Below, one piece after another: positions 11,217 through 23,476 of a stretch of 64,000 nt of DNA. The stretch covers positions 2,108,001 to 2,172,000 of the forward strand of contig JAHWDD010000008.1 of NCBI GenBank assembly GCA_023897205.1, read 5' to 3'. A program made the position numbers and the translations under genes. The notes under the pieces were generated by a model. That model saw only the letters and a program-made list of their open reading frames with translations. It was not told the origin of the DNA and made no database searches. Within the stretch, counting starts at the first letter, position 1; every line of letters begins with the position of its first letter. This DNA is from Exophiala sp. HKRS030. Taxonomy: Eukaryota; Ascomycota; Eurotiomycetes; Chaetothyriales; Herpotrichiellaceae.

Positions 11217-12245
11217 CGTTGTATTTCTTCTCTCTGTGTTTTATGGTATTATGGTTTGGTGATGCTCGGGTGTCGTCGTTCTTTTGTTGCTCGCTAGGAT
11301 TCTCCTTCTCCTTGATGCCGACGGACTAGCTGGCTGCTTGGAGATATGCAGGACGGGTTCGATAACTGACTTGATCTCATCCGCCGGTGAACTGGTGGCC
11401 GGTAAGCTGACTAGATAGATAGCTGGGTTCTCTAGCCTATATATGTATGTACACACGCAACTATCTCCACTTAGTTACCAACCGTCCAAGTTACATGTTA
11501 AGTAATCAAGGAGTCTATTCTCGGGTCTCAGGAAATTGCCAACCAGGATCATCCCAAGCAATGCGTGTATGCGTGTAAGTATGCATGCATGCACGCACGA
11601 CTCAGCGAGCCCATGGTCACGACAGCATTGGCGCAAATGGCGTCAACGCGGGCCATGGGATAGCTGATGCCCGCGAAGGTTAGAGAGTCGAGACGCAAGT
11701 TCGATGCGGTCGAATGAGATGAGGCATGATTTGTCTTTTTGGGGGAGGGATGGATTTTGGATAATGGAAAAAACTGAGCTTTATTTCAAATACTCGACAT
11801 GACCTCCGCACGAGGTAGCTGGTGCAAGACCCAAGTCGACATCGTGAGATTGGAGGTTGTTGCTTGGGGCCCAATAAGATTAGTGATATAACAAAATAGC
11901 TAGCCTGGCATGGTTCGGGCGGAGGGATCAAGACTCAGTCGTGATTTTTGTGGGGGGATCTGCTTCAGGGGGAAGCTATAATTGGCTCCGGGGACGGTGG
12001 AGTTCATATGTTTGGTATCTTGAGATCATGGACGTGCCTATTCTGTACTTTGGTAGCTATGTACGTACCTATGTGTCGATCCCCTGGATCAGTGTTGGCT
12101 GCTACCAATGTGGATGCACTGGTTTCGGGATTGCTGGTGGTCTAGCGGCCTGACTGAATCTCGACCAGAAGAGCAGATTTCAACAGATCGACAGGCCTCC
12201 GCTATTCAGCCGTGCCAGCTCTCACCTCTAAACTGCCCAGTAGTG
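11217..12245. other. Intergenic region
   Basis: About 1 kb upstream of the OsmC-like gene. It contains a short purine/pyrimidine alternation (tatgcatgcatgcacgcacg) near 11580-11600. No supported gene. Confidence 0.5.
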
Positions 12246-13100
12246 TCAAGAATGTTTCTTCAAGAACTCAAGCAACAAACCCGCGATTTTCTCCGGCTGA
12301 TCCTCTGGCGCAAAATGGCCACAGTCGTCAACAAGATGCAGATCCGAGCCTGGAATTGCGTTGTTTAACTTGTGTGCCCAGTCCAACGCCTGCCATGCGT
12401 CATCTTTGCCCCAGATTAGCTGGACGGGCAGATTCCCTAACTCGTTATATCTATCTGCGATTTCCATCGTGTGTTTCGAGTCGTAATGGCGGACCTGGTG
12501 TTGGAATAAACTCGCCTGTCCCACGGGGCCTGAGATGTATCCGAGGTACGTGTCGAGGCTGGAGTCGGTCAAGCCTTGCTTATGCTGAACCGCGGAGAGA
12601 AGCCACTCTCTGAAATGCGCTCGGTGATGTTCGTCGCTGGTCTTGATCAACACCTCTAACCCATTCTGCATCTGTTGTTTTGTGCGTTTCGACGGATAGC
12701 TGTCGAAGCTCACGACGTCGATCATGGTCAAACTCCGAACTCGGTGAGGCGAGAAGACGGAGAAGCGCTGAGCGATTCCACCGCCTATATCATGAGCAAC
12801 AATGTGAATTGTGTCCAGCTCCCAATGTGTCAACAAACCTTCAAGAATTGGGACTTGGCTGGAGATGGAGGTGTCGACTTCAGGATCCCATGGCCGTTCT
12901 GACAGTCCGTATCCGAGAAGATCGAAGACATGGACTTTGAATCCAGCAGAGGCCAGCCGTGGTACGATATTGCGCCAGATTATGGATGACGAGGGTGTCC
13001 CATGAAGCAGCACTACCGGCTCACCTGAGCCATAAATGCCATACGCTATACGGGATCCCTGGACGACAACATTCTTGGTCGCCAGTGGCTGTAGTGCCAT
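12246..13100 (-). CDS. Alpha/beta hydrolase, haloalkane dehalogenase / epoxide hydrolase type
   Basis: Single-exon protein of 284 aa. The start is the ATG at 13100; the frame is open upstream, but the family's N-terminus aligns here (MALQPLATKN). The oxyanion-hole motif HGTPSSS occurs at ~33-39 and GYGLSERPW lies downstream of the cap start. The nucleophile elbow VAHDIGGG carries Asp rather than Ser, as in haloalkane dehalogenases, fluoroacetate dehalogenases and epoxide hydrolases. The acid residue is probably in WGKDDAW and the catalytic His in CGHFAPEDQPE. It is expected to be a cytosolic hydrolase acting through an ester intermediate on an Asp. The natural substrate cannot be assigned, and halide-binding residues were not resolved. 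Confidence 0.87.
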   Translation of the reverse strand: MALQPLATKNVVVQGSRIAYGIYGSGEPVVLLHGTPSSSIIWRNIVPRLASAGFKVHVFDLLGYGLSERPWDPEVDTSISSQVPILEGLLTHWELDTIHIVAHDIGGGIAQRFSVFSPHRVRSLTMIDVVSFDSYPSKRTKQQMQNGLEVLIKTSDEHHRAHFREWLLSAVQHKQGLTDSSLDTYLGYISGPVGQASLFQHQVRHYDSKHTMEIADRYNELGNLPVQLIWGKDDAWQALDWAHKLNNAIPGSDLHLVDDCGHFAPEDQPEKIAGLLLEFLKKHS

Positions 13101-14158
13101 TTCCGTCTTATCTCTTCGGAAGTTCGGAGGCGGGTTATAGTAAAGAACAAATGCTTGGATTGAATAGCCGGAGATTGTTTGCGCAAGAACTCGCGTATGT
13201 GGCTCAGGGGAAGACGACCCTGACACTTTATTGTATTGAGAAACCTGAATTATAAGGTCAATCTTTCACTCTGAAAACGACTACAATCCGCCCTTTGAGG
13301 GACTTCTGAGTCCAGCACACGCATATATCCACGGACCACGGATATGTGCCATTTGTCTCCGTACAAATCACAGCTTTCATTTCATTCTCCAACGACCCGA
13401 CTAACAGAACTCGCGCATCATATTCCCCACAGCGCGTATCTTGTTTGTAAGCAATGAAGCGTTGTGGGGTTATGGCTTGCGAGTCGAGGCTAGATGTCAG
13501 AGCTGCTGGAGGGCTTCGCTCTTGTTGTTTGTGTCTCCATTGTGCGATGCAATATCACGAGAATCAACGTAGGAAGTGCAGAAGTCATTGCTTGAAGGTG
13601 ATCGGAAGTCTGGCTTCGACGCCCGGTCACGTGAACTTGATCTCCGACGTTCTTGGCATTGTATCTGAAGCAAGTGGGAGGAAGTTGCCGCGCAGACGAC
13701 ATACTCACCAATTTCCTCGGGTGTAAAGGTTAAAATGAACATTAATACATGCCAGATCAGCCCAAAGAATGATGTTTTGCACTTAGGCGGAAAGACGGTT
13801 TGTGAAGTCCAGGCTCAAGGGAAGGTCTCTCAGCACTGGTGAAAAAGCCAGATATCAAGCTTGTCTGCTAATCATGCAGAGCGGAGTGTCCTTTAGCAGC
13901 ATTCCTCATGGTGTCGAGCATAGGTGCTGAAACCGGCGCTTGGATCAGCCAGGCACGAATGTCAGGACTACGGCATCTATCTTGCCTAGCCAGGTCAGCG
14001 CTTATCATATTTTTGCTAGGGTCTATCTGACCTGACCTTTTTACTGACCTTGATCCCGTCGCTAAGTGCAATTTCCGGGCACTTTGCTCATCTTCGTTGC
14101 TGAGTCGATTCTGGAACACAATCTTTTCTAACTACGGATATTATTGCTACCACTCGAG
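13101..14158. other. Intergenic region
   Basis: About 1.06 kb between divergent genes. Short ORFs only, with no family recognised. Confidence 0.5.
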
Positions 14159-15581
14159 ATGTCCCTCTCATCCTCGCCAGTGGTGGCAGAGTGTATGTGG
14201 ATCATGGCTACGATTGTGACACTGATGAGCCTCGCAAGTCGAAGCCGCGTACACGCCACGGTCATTTGCAGCGAGTGCCGGCCGCTCAGTCTCCAAGAAG
14301 CTCCAGGTGCGTTGGCGGAATGGGATGATATTCTATGTCCCCTTGAATCATACAATGACTATTGTCTGACTCATTTTCTCAGCCGTCGGCATGTCTTTAG
14401 CACCTGGCTATGGGTACGGGCTAGCTAGCTCTTCAGTAAATCAGACCTGAAACCCTCGCTGATCAATTCTAGTTCCGTAAGTATCCAATTCGGTAACGGC
14501 ACAATCTTGGAGGTTGCTGCGGTGAACGGGACAGAAGCATACCTACGGGCTTGAAGCATTGGCAATATTTGGAGATGAACCCTCTTGTTATGGAGGATAG
14601 GCATAAGTACGTCTATACCTCCTATTCTCTTTACTAGGTGAGGGATGGTGCTCATGCCCAAACGGTTCTGTATTCTTCGCTAATCGGCGAGAAGACACGC
14701 AAAAAGAACATCTCTCTTATCATTTGAGCGCCTTCGATCCTGGCTTAGGATAGAATCGCCGACGCCTATTCCACCCCCTTCCGAACCTATCTACCACGAG
14801 TTCATCCCCATCGTGGAGATGATGAGTGTACTCTACGAGGAGGCGAATAAGTCGGTCCCACTTCTACACAATAAGGTGGACCTTGGAATACCCGATGTTG
14901 AAAATCCTAAAAGCGTGGACGGTTCGCGAGTTATCCGGCCTCTCCTTAATTCAGCTGGGCTTGACTACTTACGCTACCGGAGACAGAGCCAGCTATCGAC
15001 ACTTTATCTCTACGGTCTGAATAATTGCTTTGGTATCTGGCTGGACGAGTTCACTGAGATCCCAGATATAGAGTGCGAAAAGTACCGGGGTAGACTTATC
15101 CAGTCAGTCCTCTCTATTCACCTCGATGAGTCCGCTCTCAACCTGCGATTCTTAGTACGAGGATAGCTTGTTTCCCGACTACCTCGGCTCTCCGCAGCTC
15201 CTCTGGGTTGACGACGGTCTCGAATCTAACAACGACACCTACTGGGACTGGCTAGAACGTTCGCTGCGTGACTTCTTAGGCAAAAATAAAGTCGACGTCG
15301 ACTTGGTATCACTCTCCGGTAGCCAGGTTACGGCTCCGAAGTTCCAAGTTGTCATCCAAGACCTGTTCAAAGATAATGAGAAGATCACGTCTCAAGACTA
15401 CCTGAGAGGCGCGAACGATCACGTATTCGCCTCTGCAAGAGCGGCGGCTCGCCTGGCCAGAATCGGCATGTGTACGGGTTACGCTGGATGTATGTCTAAC
15501 GCGTGGTGCGTCGTCAGCGAGCACTGCAAGGAGAGGGGATGGCACAAGGAAGACGAAGCAGTTAAGAAGACAGAACTGTGA
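14159..15581 (+). pseudogene. Disrupted gene of an uncharacterised ascomycete protein family
   Basis: Coding-like segments in successive frames line up in the order expected for one gene but cannot be joined cleanly. Segment 1 (14159 to ~14304) starts with ATG and has a hydrophobic stretch (WIMATIVTLMSLAS) and ICSECRP; a good intron (GTGCGT.. branch CTGAC ..TTTTCTCAG, ending ~14380) leads to AVGMSLAPGYGYGLA. Segment 2 (~14450-14610) reads SVSIQFGNGTILEVAAVNG; it needs one extra base near the ggg at ~14546 to continue LKHWQYLEMNPLVMEDRH. Segment 3 (~14682-15166) contains FERLRSWLRIESPTP and ends at a TAG. Segment 4 (15156-15581) follows in another frame (SLFPDYLGSPQLLWVDDG) and ends with HVFASARAAARLARIG and several Cys. 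I remember similar unnamed fungal proteins with an ARGAA-type motif, from memory only. The break at ~15160 is not in a homopolymer, so this may be a genuine pseudogene. Confidence 0.45.
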
Positions 15582-17194
15582 GGTAGCCCTTGATAGGCGA
15601 CAATATAAAATCTTTCGCGTACGTAATAATGCTGCATCCCTAGCATTCTACGGCAGGTAGAGATAACATTTGATCCTCACAGCCAGCTCCTCCCAAATGT
15701 CAGCCGAATACCTAGGATGGTATTAGTATTCGTAGAAGACTCGGCATAAATGAATGTGTCAGGCGAGTTAGCTACCTACTTACCTAGGCATGTATACTTA
15801 CATTCATCCAGCTAGTTAGCTCGACGATTCAGCCGTGAATGGCTGCAATAGGCTGAGGTCGGTGGAAAGACAACAGCGCAGCATTGTCATGACGTGCCTT
15901 TCTTGGTGGCGGCGCAGATGCGACGCTGCTTTCTGCGTGGCTATGGCGTGCAGAGTTCATGATTCCGCTCCGGCCAAGGGGAGAGCACAAGATGAGGCAT
16001 CAGGAGCTCACGCACGTGATAACATAGCGTTCTGGTGACACGCCATCCAGATCGTGACCAGATCGTGATCCGATCGTATTGGCCACGTGAATGTAATGTT
16101 CTCGTGCTGAAGATGTGCCGGTGTGTCTTCGGGCTGCGTTTATGGAACGATGGATGGAAAACGCGTCTCTCCATATCGGCAGATAAGTCGAATCACGTCG
16201 GCTATTTGAAAATAAGAAAGCGAGGGAGCGAGACAGAGCGAGAGGCATAACTGAGGCGAGAGATTTCTGGAGGCTTTTCTCAGCGAGGTGCTGGAGTGCC
16301 AGGGCTGGAAATACAATCGGCCGTCGTCCACGTGTATTGCTATCACATGCGCGGTGCCTTTGGACCATAAGCAGACGGATGGACTGTCCTGAGACTTCTT
16401 CATCGGACAAGGCGCTTTACCGGATGAACTCCGCTCGTGTGGTGACGAGAAAGGCGTGAAATAGAAGTGGACGCGTCCTTAGGGCGTATAAACAGGAAGA
16501 AAGGAAATTCAGAAACGCTCAGGATTGCTTATGGATCGCTCAGGCGAGCCGACGGTGACCAATACGGCGAGCAGCTAATTGAAGAGGGAGGACGGACGAC
16601 GGGGTTTTCGATCGAGACTACCTAATTATCTGAGTGTCGAGGTAGGTAAACTTTCGAGGCATACCGAGCTGCTCGGGTTAACAAGCGGGAGAGAGATAAA
16701 TATCGCAAAGGCAACTCATCAAGCCTAGCAATAGAGGACAGTTCAACATGAGAGAAGATATCAACCACGCCCGTAGCGTCCATATACCATTTTAAGCATT
16801 AGGACAATGCGATGGTCCTGACAAAGTGAGATGTTCAAGCAGATCCATTGCCCAGGAAAGAGAAGTTGAAGTCGCTAAATTTGATTTTTGATTGGGTATT
16901 CAAAGGAATTCTGTCAGCGCCGCTTGCTCGTTGGGAAAAAGACAACCTGGAGGAAAGTAGTCAACGTCTCCCAGTAGCTAAAACACATGCGTCAATCCTG
17001 TCCATGATCCTCCTTCCTAGTCGTAATATGTACCCTCCCTATGCATTCCCATCTTCTGCGACACTGTCATAGACAGCTATCGCCTTTGTTGCGTCATATG
17101 GTTCCAGAACATCTCGGTGTAGACTGATTCCTTTGGGCGATCGATCATTGGACATCGGTCTCATCTCAGGTCCGGATACGAGCTGGAGATCGTT
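15582..17194. other. Intergenic region
   Basis: 1.6 kb with short, mutually overlapping ORFs on both strands and no supported gene. CTAGG/ACCTA-rich stretches occur near 15705-15800 and 16620-16650. Confidence 0.5.
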
Positions 17195-17798
17195 TTAACA
17201 GCAGTCGGCACAACATTCGCAGCATTCAGCGCAGCATTCACAGCCCTCTTCGCAGACGAAACAACAACAAAGAGCGGCCAAACTGTGGGATCTTGGTTAG
17301 TCACGCTGTACTTGGATTCTTCCGCGAAGACTGCCTTACCATGCGCCCAAGCAACCTCGGTCCTTCTTTTCGCGCACAATCACTTGTTGGGGAGGTCCTT
17401 GTTGATACTGCATAGGTGGGCCTTGTTGATAGTATTGGCCGCCTGCTGGGCCTTGGGTGGGTAACCACCTCCATATCTGTACAGAGAAATAGCGAGGTCA
17501 GTGCATTGGCTCAACTTCTTTCCCGCGAGTCCACCACTACATGACATTTGTTTGCCGTATGTACATCAGCCCCGACAGGCGAAAGTAGTGCACAAAGACA
17601 GAACTGAGTCATTGGATGCCTTGCGCAGGCGTACCGCAGTCACAGGGTAGATCTGTTCGGAGGTTGTCTTCGGTAGGCAACCAAGCTTTGCCCCAGATAT
17701 ACCTACAGGTGCTCGGCAGGGAAGGTAGCTAGTGAGGTAGGTACTTACGACTGTTGAGGGTATTGGGGACCAGCGTTGTAATATCCTTGATTCGACAT
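17195..17798 (-). CDS. CYSTM-type small cysteine-rich membrane-anchored protein
   Basis: Too short and spliced for simple ORF detection. Exon 1 is 17798-17749 (MSNQGYYNAGPQYPQQS). Exon 2 is 17476-17340, rich in Gln, Pro, Gly and Tyr and ending KKDRGCLGA. Exon 3 is 17282-17195 (CLAALCCCFVCEEG then repeated CC pairs to the stop). The introns are 17477-17748 (272 nt, GTAAGT..TACAG) and 17283-17339 (57 nt). The C-terminal CYSTM module is the hallmark of a eukaryotic family tied to stress resistance and membrane association. With the TACAG acceptor the frame fails at the 17455-17457 g-run: CCACCC needs one more C to read GGGYPPQGPAGGQ, and exon lengths (275 nt) are one base short of 276. A weaker acceptor (GAG, exon 2 from 17468) would give an intact 88-aa ORF without the Gly-Tyr link. 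Confidence 0.8.
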
Positions 17799-20231
17799 TT
17801 CGATATGAAATTTAGGTGTGAGCGAGAGACACTGTCTGACTTCTTAAGGTAGAAGGAGAGAAGGGTTGGTGGTAGAGAGAGAAATGGAAAGAAATGTCGA
17901 GAGACAAGCAGTGAGCTGAGATAAAGACGGTGCCGAGTGCGGAGTCGAAGAAGCGGAAAAGAAAAAGGTCGAGATGACGAGGCGAAAGGACCGAAAAAGG
18001 CGGGAGGTGAGGCCTGTTATGAAGAGCTTAACTGGACTTGGCTTTGATGGGCTTCCGGTGACAGGCTAATCAAAAGCTGCTGACGGGGACCAACAGGGGA
18101 CCAACGGGGGTCCAGTAGTGCCACTTCTCTCAAACACTCAAGCCTATTGCAGCCAAGGGCTACCCTGGGGGATGCTTAGAAGGTGCCTAGGACTGATAAG
18201 TGGCGATAGGCGGACTTGGGCGTTGATGGTAGGCCGAGGGTCAATCAAGCAGTGTTTGAATGTGAATATTGAATCGAGGGTACTCTAGTTGAAACAATTA
18301 CACAGGAGCATTGATCATACCTAGGTAACATCAAAGACTATTATATGTCACGACGATCCAACCAACATGTTCACCATGTTTCTAATTCCAGAATTGAGTG
18401 ATATCTGCATGCGTACCTAGTAGAAAGTGGGTAACATTGTTTCGTAGGTGGTGTGTCGCAAGATGTGACCCTGGTAGGTCATAGCCCCTCGACCTCTACT
18501 CAATCCGCAACTAATTGCTGGTTACTAGTTGCTAATTGTTAGAACTCAGAACCCAAGGACCCAGGGACCGGACCCTCAGCCTCAGAATCAATCATCGGCT
18601 AAAGCCTAAGAGACTGACTAACTACCGAGTCCCTAGCAGGTGCCTAGTTAGTACTCCGTAGGTGCAGTGGGTGCTCTGTGGCCCAGTAACTACTTAACTA
18701 AGGAGTAGCACTGGTTAGTTACGACGAAGACGACGTCTGTGCGTCTGTGCGACAAAGTTTGTCCCTTCCCTGCTTGCACTTGCCCGAAACGCAATGCACC
18801 CAGGCGCAGCTGAGCCAACCAGTAAACACGTACAGAAAGTAGCATTCACACTCACTCACCCACCCCATATCTCTTCTCACACGCCTTCTCGTCACGACCA
18901 CCACCACCACCAACGATGCGTAACTCTGTTTCTCACAATCAAGAAACTCAGCCACAGGCGACCTCACCATCATGACGCTGACGCCTCGCCTCGCCTCGCC
19001 TCGCACCGCCATTTTTTCTCCAGATTCCAAGTTGGCTTTTTGCCGTAGGTTTGAGAAGCGCCACAACCAGAATGTATGTACGCGCGGCCAAATCCCCCTC
19101 ATTGGCCCGTTTCAACTTTCAGCCACAGCTATTCAGTTCCATCCACCTGACCATGAAGGGATTGCCCTCTCAAGCTGCGTACCAAAGTATGTAACAACCA
19201 GGTTCAAAAATCCCCCCCTCCCCACATGCTCGATCTTTGTTTCGCTACTCGCCGGACGGAGATCATGATTCTTCCCCCCTTAAGCTGGTCCCTGTGCACA
19301 ATGTGCGTGGTTTTATTTAGTTGTGTTGAATTTGGAGCCTGAGATACTCAGTACGGAGTACGGAGGACGGTATATTGCGTAACCGCTTGAACCTGCGAAT
19401 TGCTCGCCTTTAAAGCGGTAGATCACTAATAGACGTCCACAATTCTTTCTCACCGCGCCACACGCGAGCCAGTAGGGTCATGGTCTAGGATCTAGGACCT
19501 ATCGAATATCGAACAGTGTTGCCCTAAAACACTATCTGGCATATGGAACGTTGATGTTGCCATGGAGACACAATGGTACTTGATCACATTCATTTCCACG
19601 GCTATGCTACCAGGGTCGACGTAGATATCGCGCTTCTTCTCCCCAGTGTCATGAGAATATCTAGTAGCGGTCTGAACCAAAGCAGACTGTGGGACATAGT
19701 TCGTCTTTACGCTTGGCAGAATTGGTAGTTGCTAAGGGGTGTGACCAGCAGGTCCAAATCCTCTTGTGAACACGAATTAGATTCACATGTAGATAAATTA
19801 CTGAGTAAAGTATAACATTCATTGCCTGTCACATATCAACATTGATCAAAACGATACTTTTTTGTGGCATCAAGCCTCCTTCCCATCCATAAACCATTCT
19901 AGACCAATACATCAACATTTGAATCAAAAGTTATCCGTTGAGCCGTCTCTTGAAAACCCAAATATCATTTCACATAATAGACTCTGATAGTCCTGGACCT
20001 GGTCCTTCAAAAGATAGATATCCATCTGTACTGTTCATTTTCTCTCTGATAGAGAACTCGAGACCTATAAAACCTTACATCCTGATGCCCAACCCTGGAC
20101 ATCTCCTTCAGTAATCTGACCAAAAAAGTATTGCAATTGTTGACATGAAATCGATATGGACAAGGAAAGAGTGAGATCCAGTCTTTGTCGAAATGGTCGG
20201 CCTGGTGTGCCATGTACGCTGAAAGGAAGCT
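17799..20231. other. Intergenic region with short-palindrome motifs
   Basis: 2.4 kb. It contains tacctaggta at 18318-18327, a stretch rich in CTAGTTA/ACTAAC words at 18590-18720, a (cca) run near 18898-18912, and agtacggagtac at 19350-19361. No supported gene; the part next to 20232 is probably 3' UTR of the C2H2 gene. Confidence 0.5.
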
Positions 20232-22222
20232 CTAGAGAGTGTTGGGATCCCAGAAGGGAACGAAAGAGGCGTCATCGGTCGTAAAAGGAAACACATTCAT
20301 GTCATACATGACGGGTTGCATCATGACAGGCATGATTGAGCTGTTGACTGATATTCCCGTATTGTACGAGTCGTCTGGAAACAAGTCGTACATGGGCATG
20401 ACTGTCTGAGACATATCGTTGTCAAAGGCGTAGACGGGGCTCTGCTCATTGCTGCTGCTGCTGTTGCTGCTGTTGTATTCGAGAGCATGACCTCCATTGG
20501 CTGATTCATTATCGGCATCGAGGTTAGGATATGTCGAGTCGGTAGGAATTGGCCTGACGACAATGCGACCGTTGACGTTGATCTCCATGGCTTGGTACAT
20601 ATAATCTTTCAATTCTTCCATGGCAGGCTCTTTGCCGCCCCCATGCCCCTCTGCCCTCACTCTTCTTGCCACGACCTCCTCGTCGATTCTTGCAAGGGTG
20701 AAAGTGCGCCCTTCGGAGGTGTGCTGCTGCGTTGTAGTTGGCCCCATATGTCTTTTGGTTGCGACATTGCTTGCAATTGGCGAGGAATGAGTCACCAACG
20801 TTCTTCTCTTTGCAAATCCACACTTTGCGCTCGGCCTTGTGATGGCGGTCGTTGTGACGACGAAGTTCATGATCACCATGGAAGCCTTGAGGCTGTACAT
20901 TACATATGTGGCAGTATATAGCCTTACGAACAGGCTGCTGTCGAATCTGTCGTGGTATCTCTGCTTTGGCTTTTACTGTACCGTCATCACCCTTTACCAT
21001 GACAACGTTGGGTCGAAGTCGCTCTGAATCGGCGAAATTCGGTGACTGTTCTGTCTTGGGAGCGATGGGACGTGACGTAGAATTACTGTTGCGAGACACG
21101 ACATCTTCTGCAAGCGAGGCACCAAACGAAGAGGACTGACTGGGTACAGAAATAGATGAAGAACTACTACCGGTAGAGGTAGTAGCCTTCATCTCAAAGG
21201 AAGAAGGAGATGAAGATGCTGGAAAATCATCCTCGATAGAAACAAAAGAAACTGGATACCCGGAATCGGGTATCGCTAAAGGAAAAGAAAATTGTGACAA
21301 GTCGAGATTATGCGTCGAGGCATAATTCAGCTCTTGCACATTGGAAACATACGATGGCTTAGACATGGACTGTGACTTTGAGTCGACACGAATCATGCCT
21401 AAACCCTCGCAGAGATCATTTGTGTTACTTCGATTCATGGACTTTGACAACATCATAGAAGATGCGACAATAGTCGAATCGGGAGAAGAAGTCGGCGGGG
21501 AGTTGTAACTGCCCGGTGACTCTAATGCTGGACGATATGACGGAGTGAGTTGCGACAATTGAGTGCTAATCAACTCACCACGGTTTTCAAACGTGGACGG
21601 GGCGCATGGTACCAAGAATGCGTAGTCGTCTTCGGGTGGATTGGCCAGGTACTCTGCAGGCGACTGGATTGTTGTAGGTTGGATGTAAGTTGGGTGGGAT
21701 CCTTGGAATTGCTGACGGGATATTGAGAAAGAGTTCGACTCTGAGGATGACTGCCACGTGACCGGGGAATGGCCATAGGAACCGTGGTGGCAGTAGTCTG
21801 GGTTGGTGAGGGCCGGCCACGTTGGTATCCAGATCGAGTGACGGGTTTGGATGAGTGGATGGGGCCGAAAAGTGACGCTCTAGATGAGTCGTGGACGGCA
21901 CCGACGTCGCAAGGGGAGCCTTTAATTCTGGTCAAACGACGAACGGATGATCAATAGGACAAGTACATACATGGCCAGTACGTTTGGAGCCGGAGTCGAG
22001 AGTGATTCCCAACGCAGTCGAGGCCGAGCGTTTCTGAGGAAGTGAAGAACCATACTGCTGTAGGGGTGGATGCACGTCGAGCTCAGTGGATGTCGATGTC
22101 GAGGCCAAGTGACATTGCCAGGCATTCTCACGCTGAGCGGGTGTGAGATGCTGATTTACTTGATCGAAGCGTGCTCGAAAGAGACGAAGGGTAGAAGCGA
22201 GCTGCTCACTACTGAACTTCAT
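20232..22222 (-). CDS. C2H2-type zinc finger transcription factor (frame broken at G-runs)
   Basis: Putative nuclear regulator of ~630 aa. Exons are 22222-21971 and 21879-20232, with a 91-nt intron (GTATGT..TCTAG). The start is the ATG at 22222 (MKFSSEQLAST); the open frame beyond it has no ATG. The middle is Ser/Pro-rich. The DNA-binding region comprises CHICNVQPQGFHGDHELRRH, then an extended Cys-rich segment (WICKEKNV..NCKQC) and AAHLRRAHFHP, an arrangement I know from a fungal C2H2 family. The conserved continuation KEPAMEELKDYMYQ lies in a different frame beyond the runs at 20638-20642 and 20646-20649. One missing base in each run gives a smooth GRGGMGGGKEPAM; alternatively one base is surplus. 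Exons total 1900 nt, which is 1 modulo 3, fitting both. The C-terminus is acidic and Asn/Ser-rich, possibly an activation domain. Confidence 0.75.
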
Positions 22223-23476
22223 CCTGACCAATGATGGAGGGAACCAGATATGACCAAAGAATCGAAGGGTAGGAGAGCTTTGTCCACCAAAAATGAGCTG
22301 TGTAGATGGTCAGCGCGACGGGTCTTTGGACCACCAATCATGCATTGCTTTGCAATTCTCATCTCAAAGCTCAAGACTTACGTTTAAATCTGGAAGTGTG
22401 AAGGGAATAAGGGTAAGGATGTGTACAAAATAAAGTGACGAATGAAGAATATATGGTAAAGGGGAGTAAGTGATGGTCAAGCGACAGGAATTGGGAGGAA
22501 ATGCAAAAGAGAGGACTGGATTCATGCGGGAGCGGATTGGGGGTGTTATAGAAGAGTTTCCTTCTTTCTGCCATCTTGGGTTTGAGGAAAAAAGGCCAAA
22601 GGCAATGAGTGGATGAGTTGATGAGACGGCCTGATGGTGGAAGAGGTAGCGTGGGGACAGGCGACCAGAATTGTGCCAGAGTTGTAGGCAAAGTGGTTAG
22701 TAACCACCGATTCGGACTAGTGTGCCTGTCGAGAGTTACGAGCAGGTGCGGAAGGTGGGAAGGTGGGAAGGTGGAATCGGGGAAGGAAGGAACGGCAACG
22801 GCAAGAGCAGCAAAGCCTGTCAGCACCTGCCGCAGTCATTCTTAAAGGTTGTTACTGCGTACTTCGAGTACTACTTCGAGTTAGTTAGTCTTTTGTCCTC
22901 CGTACCTACTACACAGTTACTACCTTAGGTCCCTAAGTAGGTACCCAGGTAGGTAATGTATCCCGTGGGTGGGTGGACATGGGACAAGGACAATGGACAT
23001 ACTCAGTACATCCTCGGCGCTTTTGGGGAGCGAGCAGAAAGTACAGACTTGCAGACCACCTGGCCATGAAACCCTTGACCTGTGTGCCCATCTTCCCATC
23101 TACCCATCTTCTGGCCCCAAGGCCGTCTACGCCCGTCCATACATGCTTCCCAATTCTGTGACACCGTAGAGAACTCGGCAGGTCTGGAGTGCCTGAGGCT
23201 GTCAAGAGTGGTTAGTGAATAGCGCCCAGCAGTCCAGGACACCAGGTAGCCTGGCACGCCTGCGCGCCGTCCCCCTCTCTCCATGCTCCTTCCTCCAATG
23301 GCCTTCGCAGCTTACTTACAACCAAGACTGGCACGAAGACAAGCAGGCAGGAGCAAAGGACAAGACCCGGCGTGCCCAGGCAGTCACGAACGTACGAAGT
23401 CATCAATTGTCACCTCCCACACAATCCTGGCGGTCCGGGCAATCCGCGGCGTCGTTAACTTCGTCCTGCCACGTCC
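22223..23476. promoter_or_regulatory. Intergenic region, pyrimidine-rich leader of the C2H2 gene
   Basis: 1.25 kb between divergent genes. The minus-strand reading of 22400-22850 is strongly pyrimidine-rich, including three ccacctt-type units at ~22755-22775, consistent with a long 5' UTR or promoter. A cluster of TACCTA/TAGGTA words lies at 22900-22955. Confidence 0.45.

Noticed and set aside
22371..22826. 151-codon minus-strand ORF upstream of the C2H2 gene
   Set aside because: Composition follows the pyrimidine-rich tract (Ser/Pro/Leu/Phe); no ATG-initiated conserved protein; more likely leader sequence.
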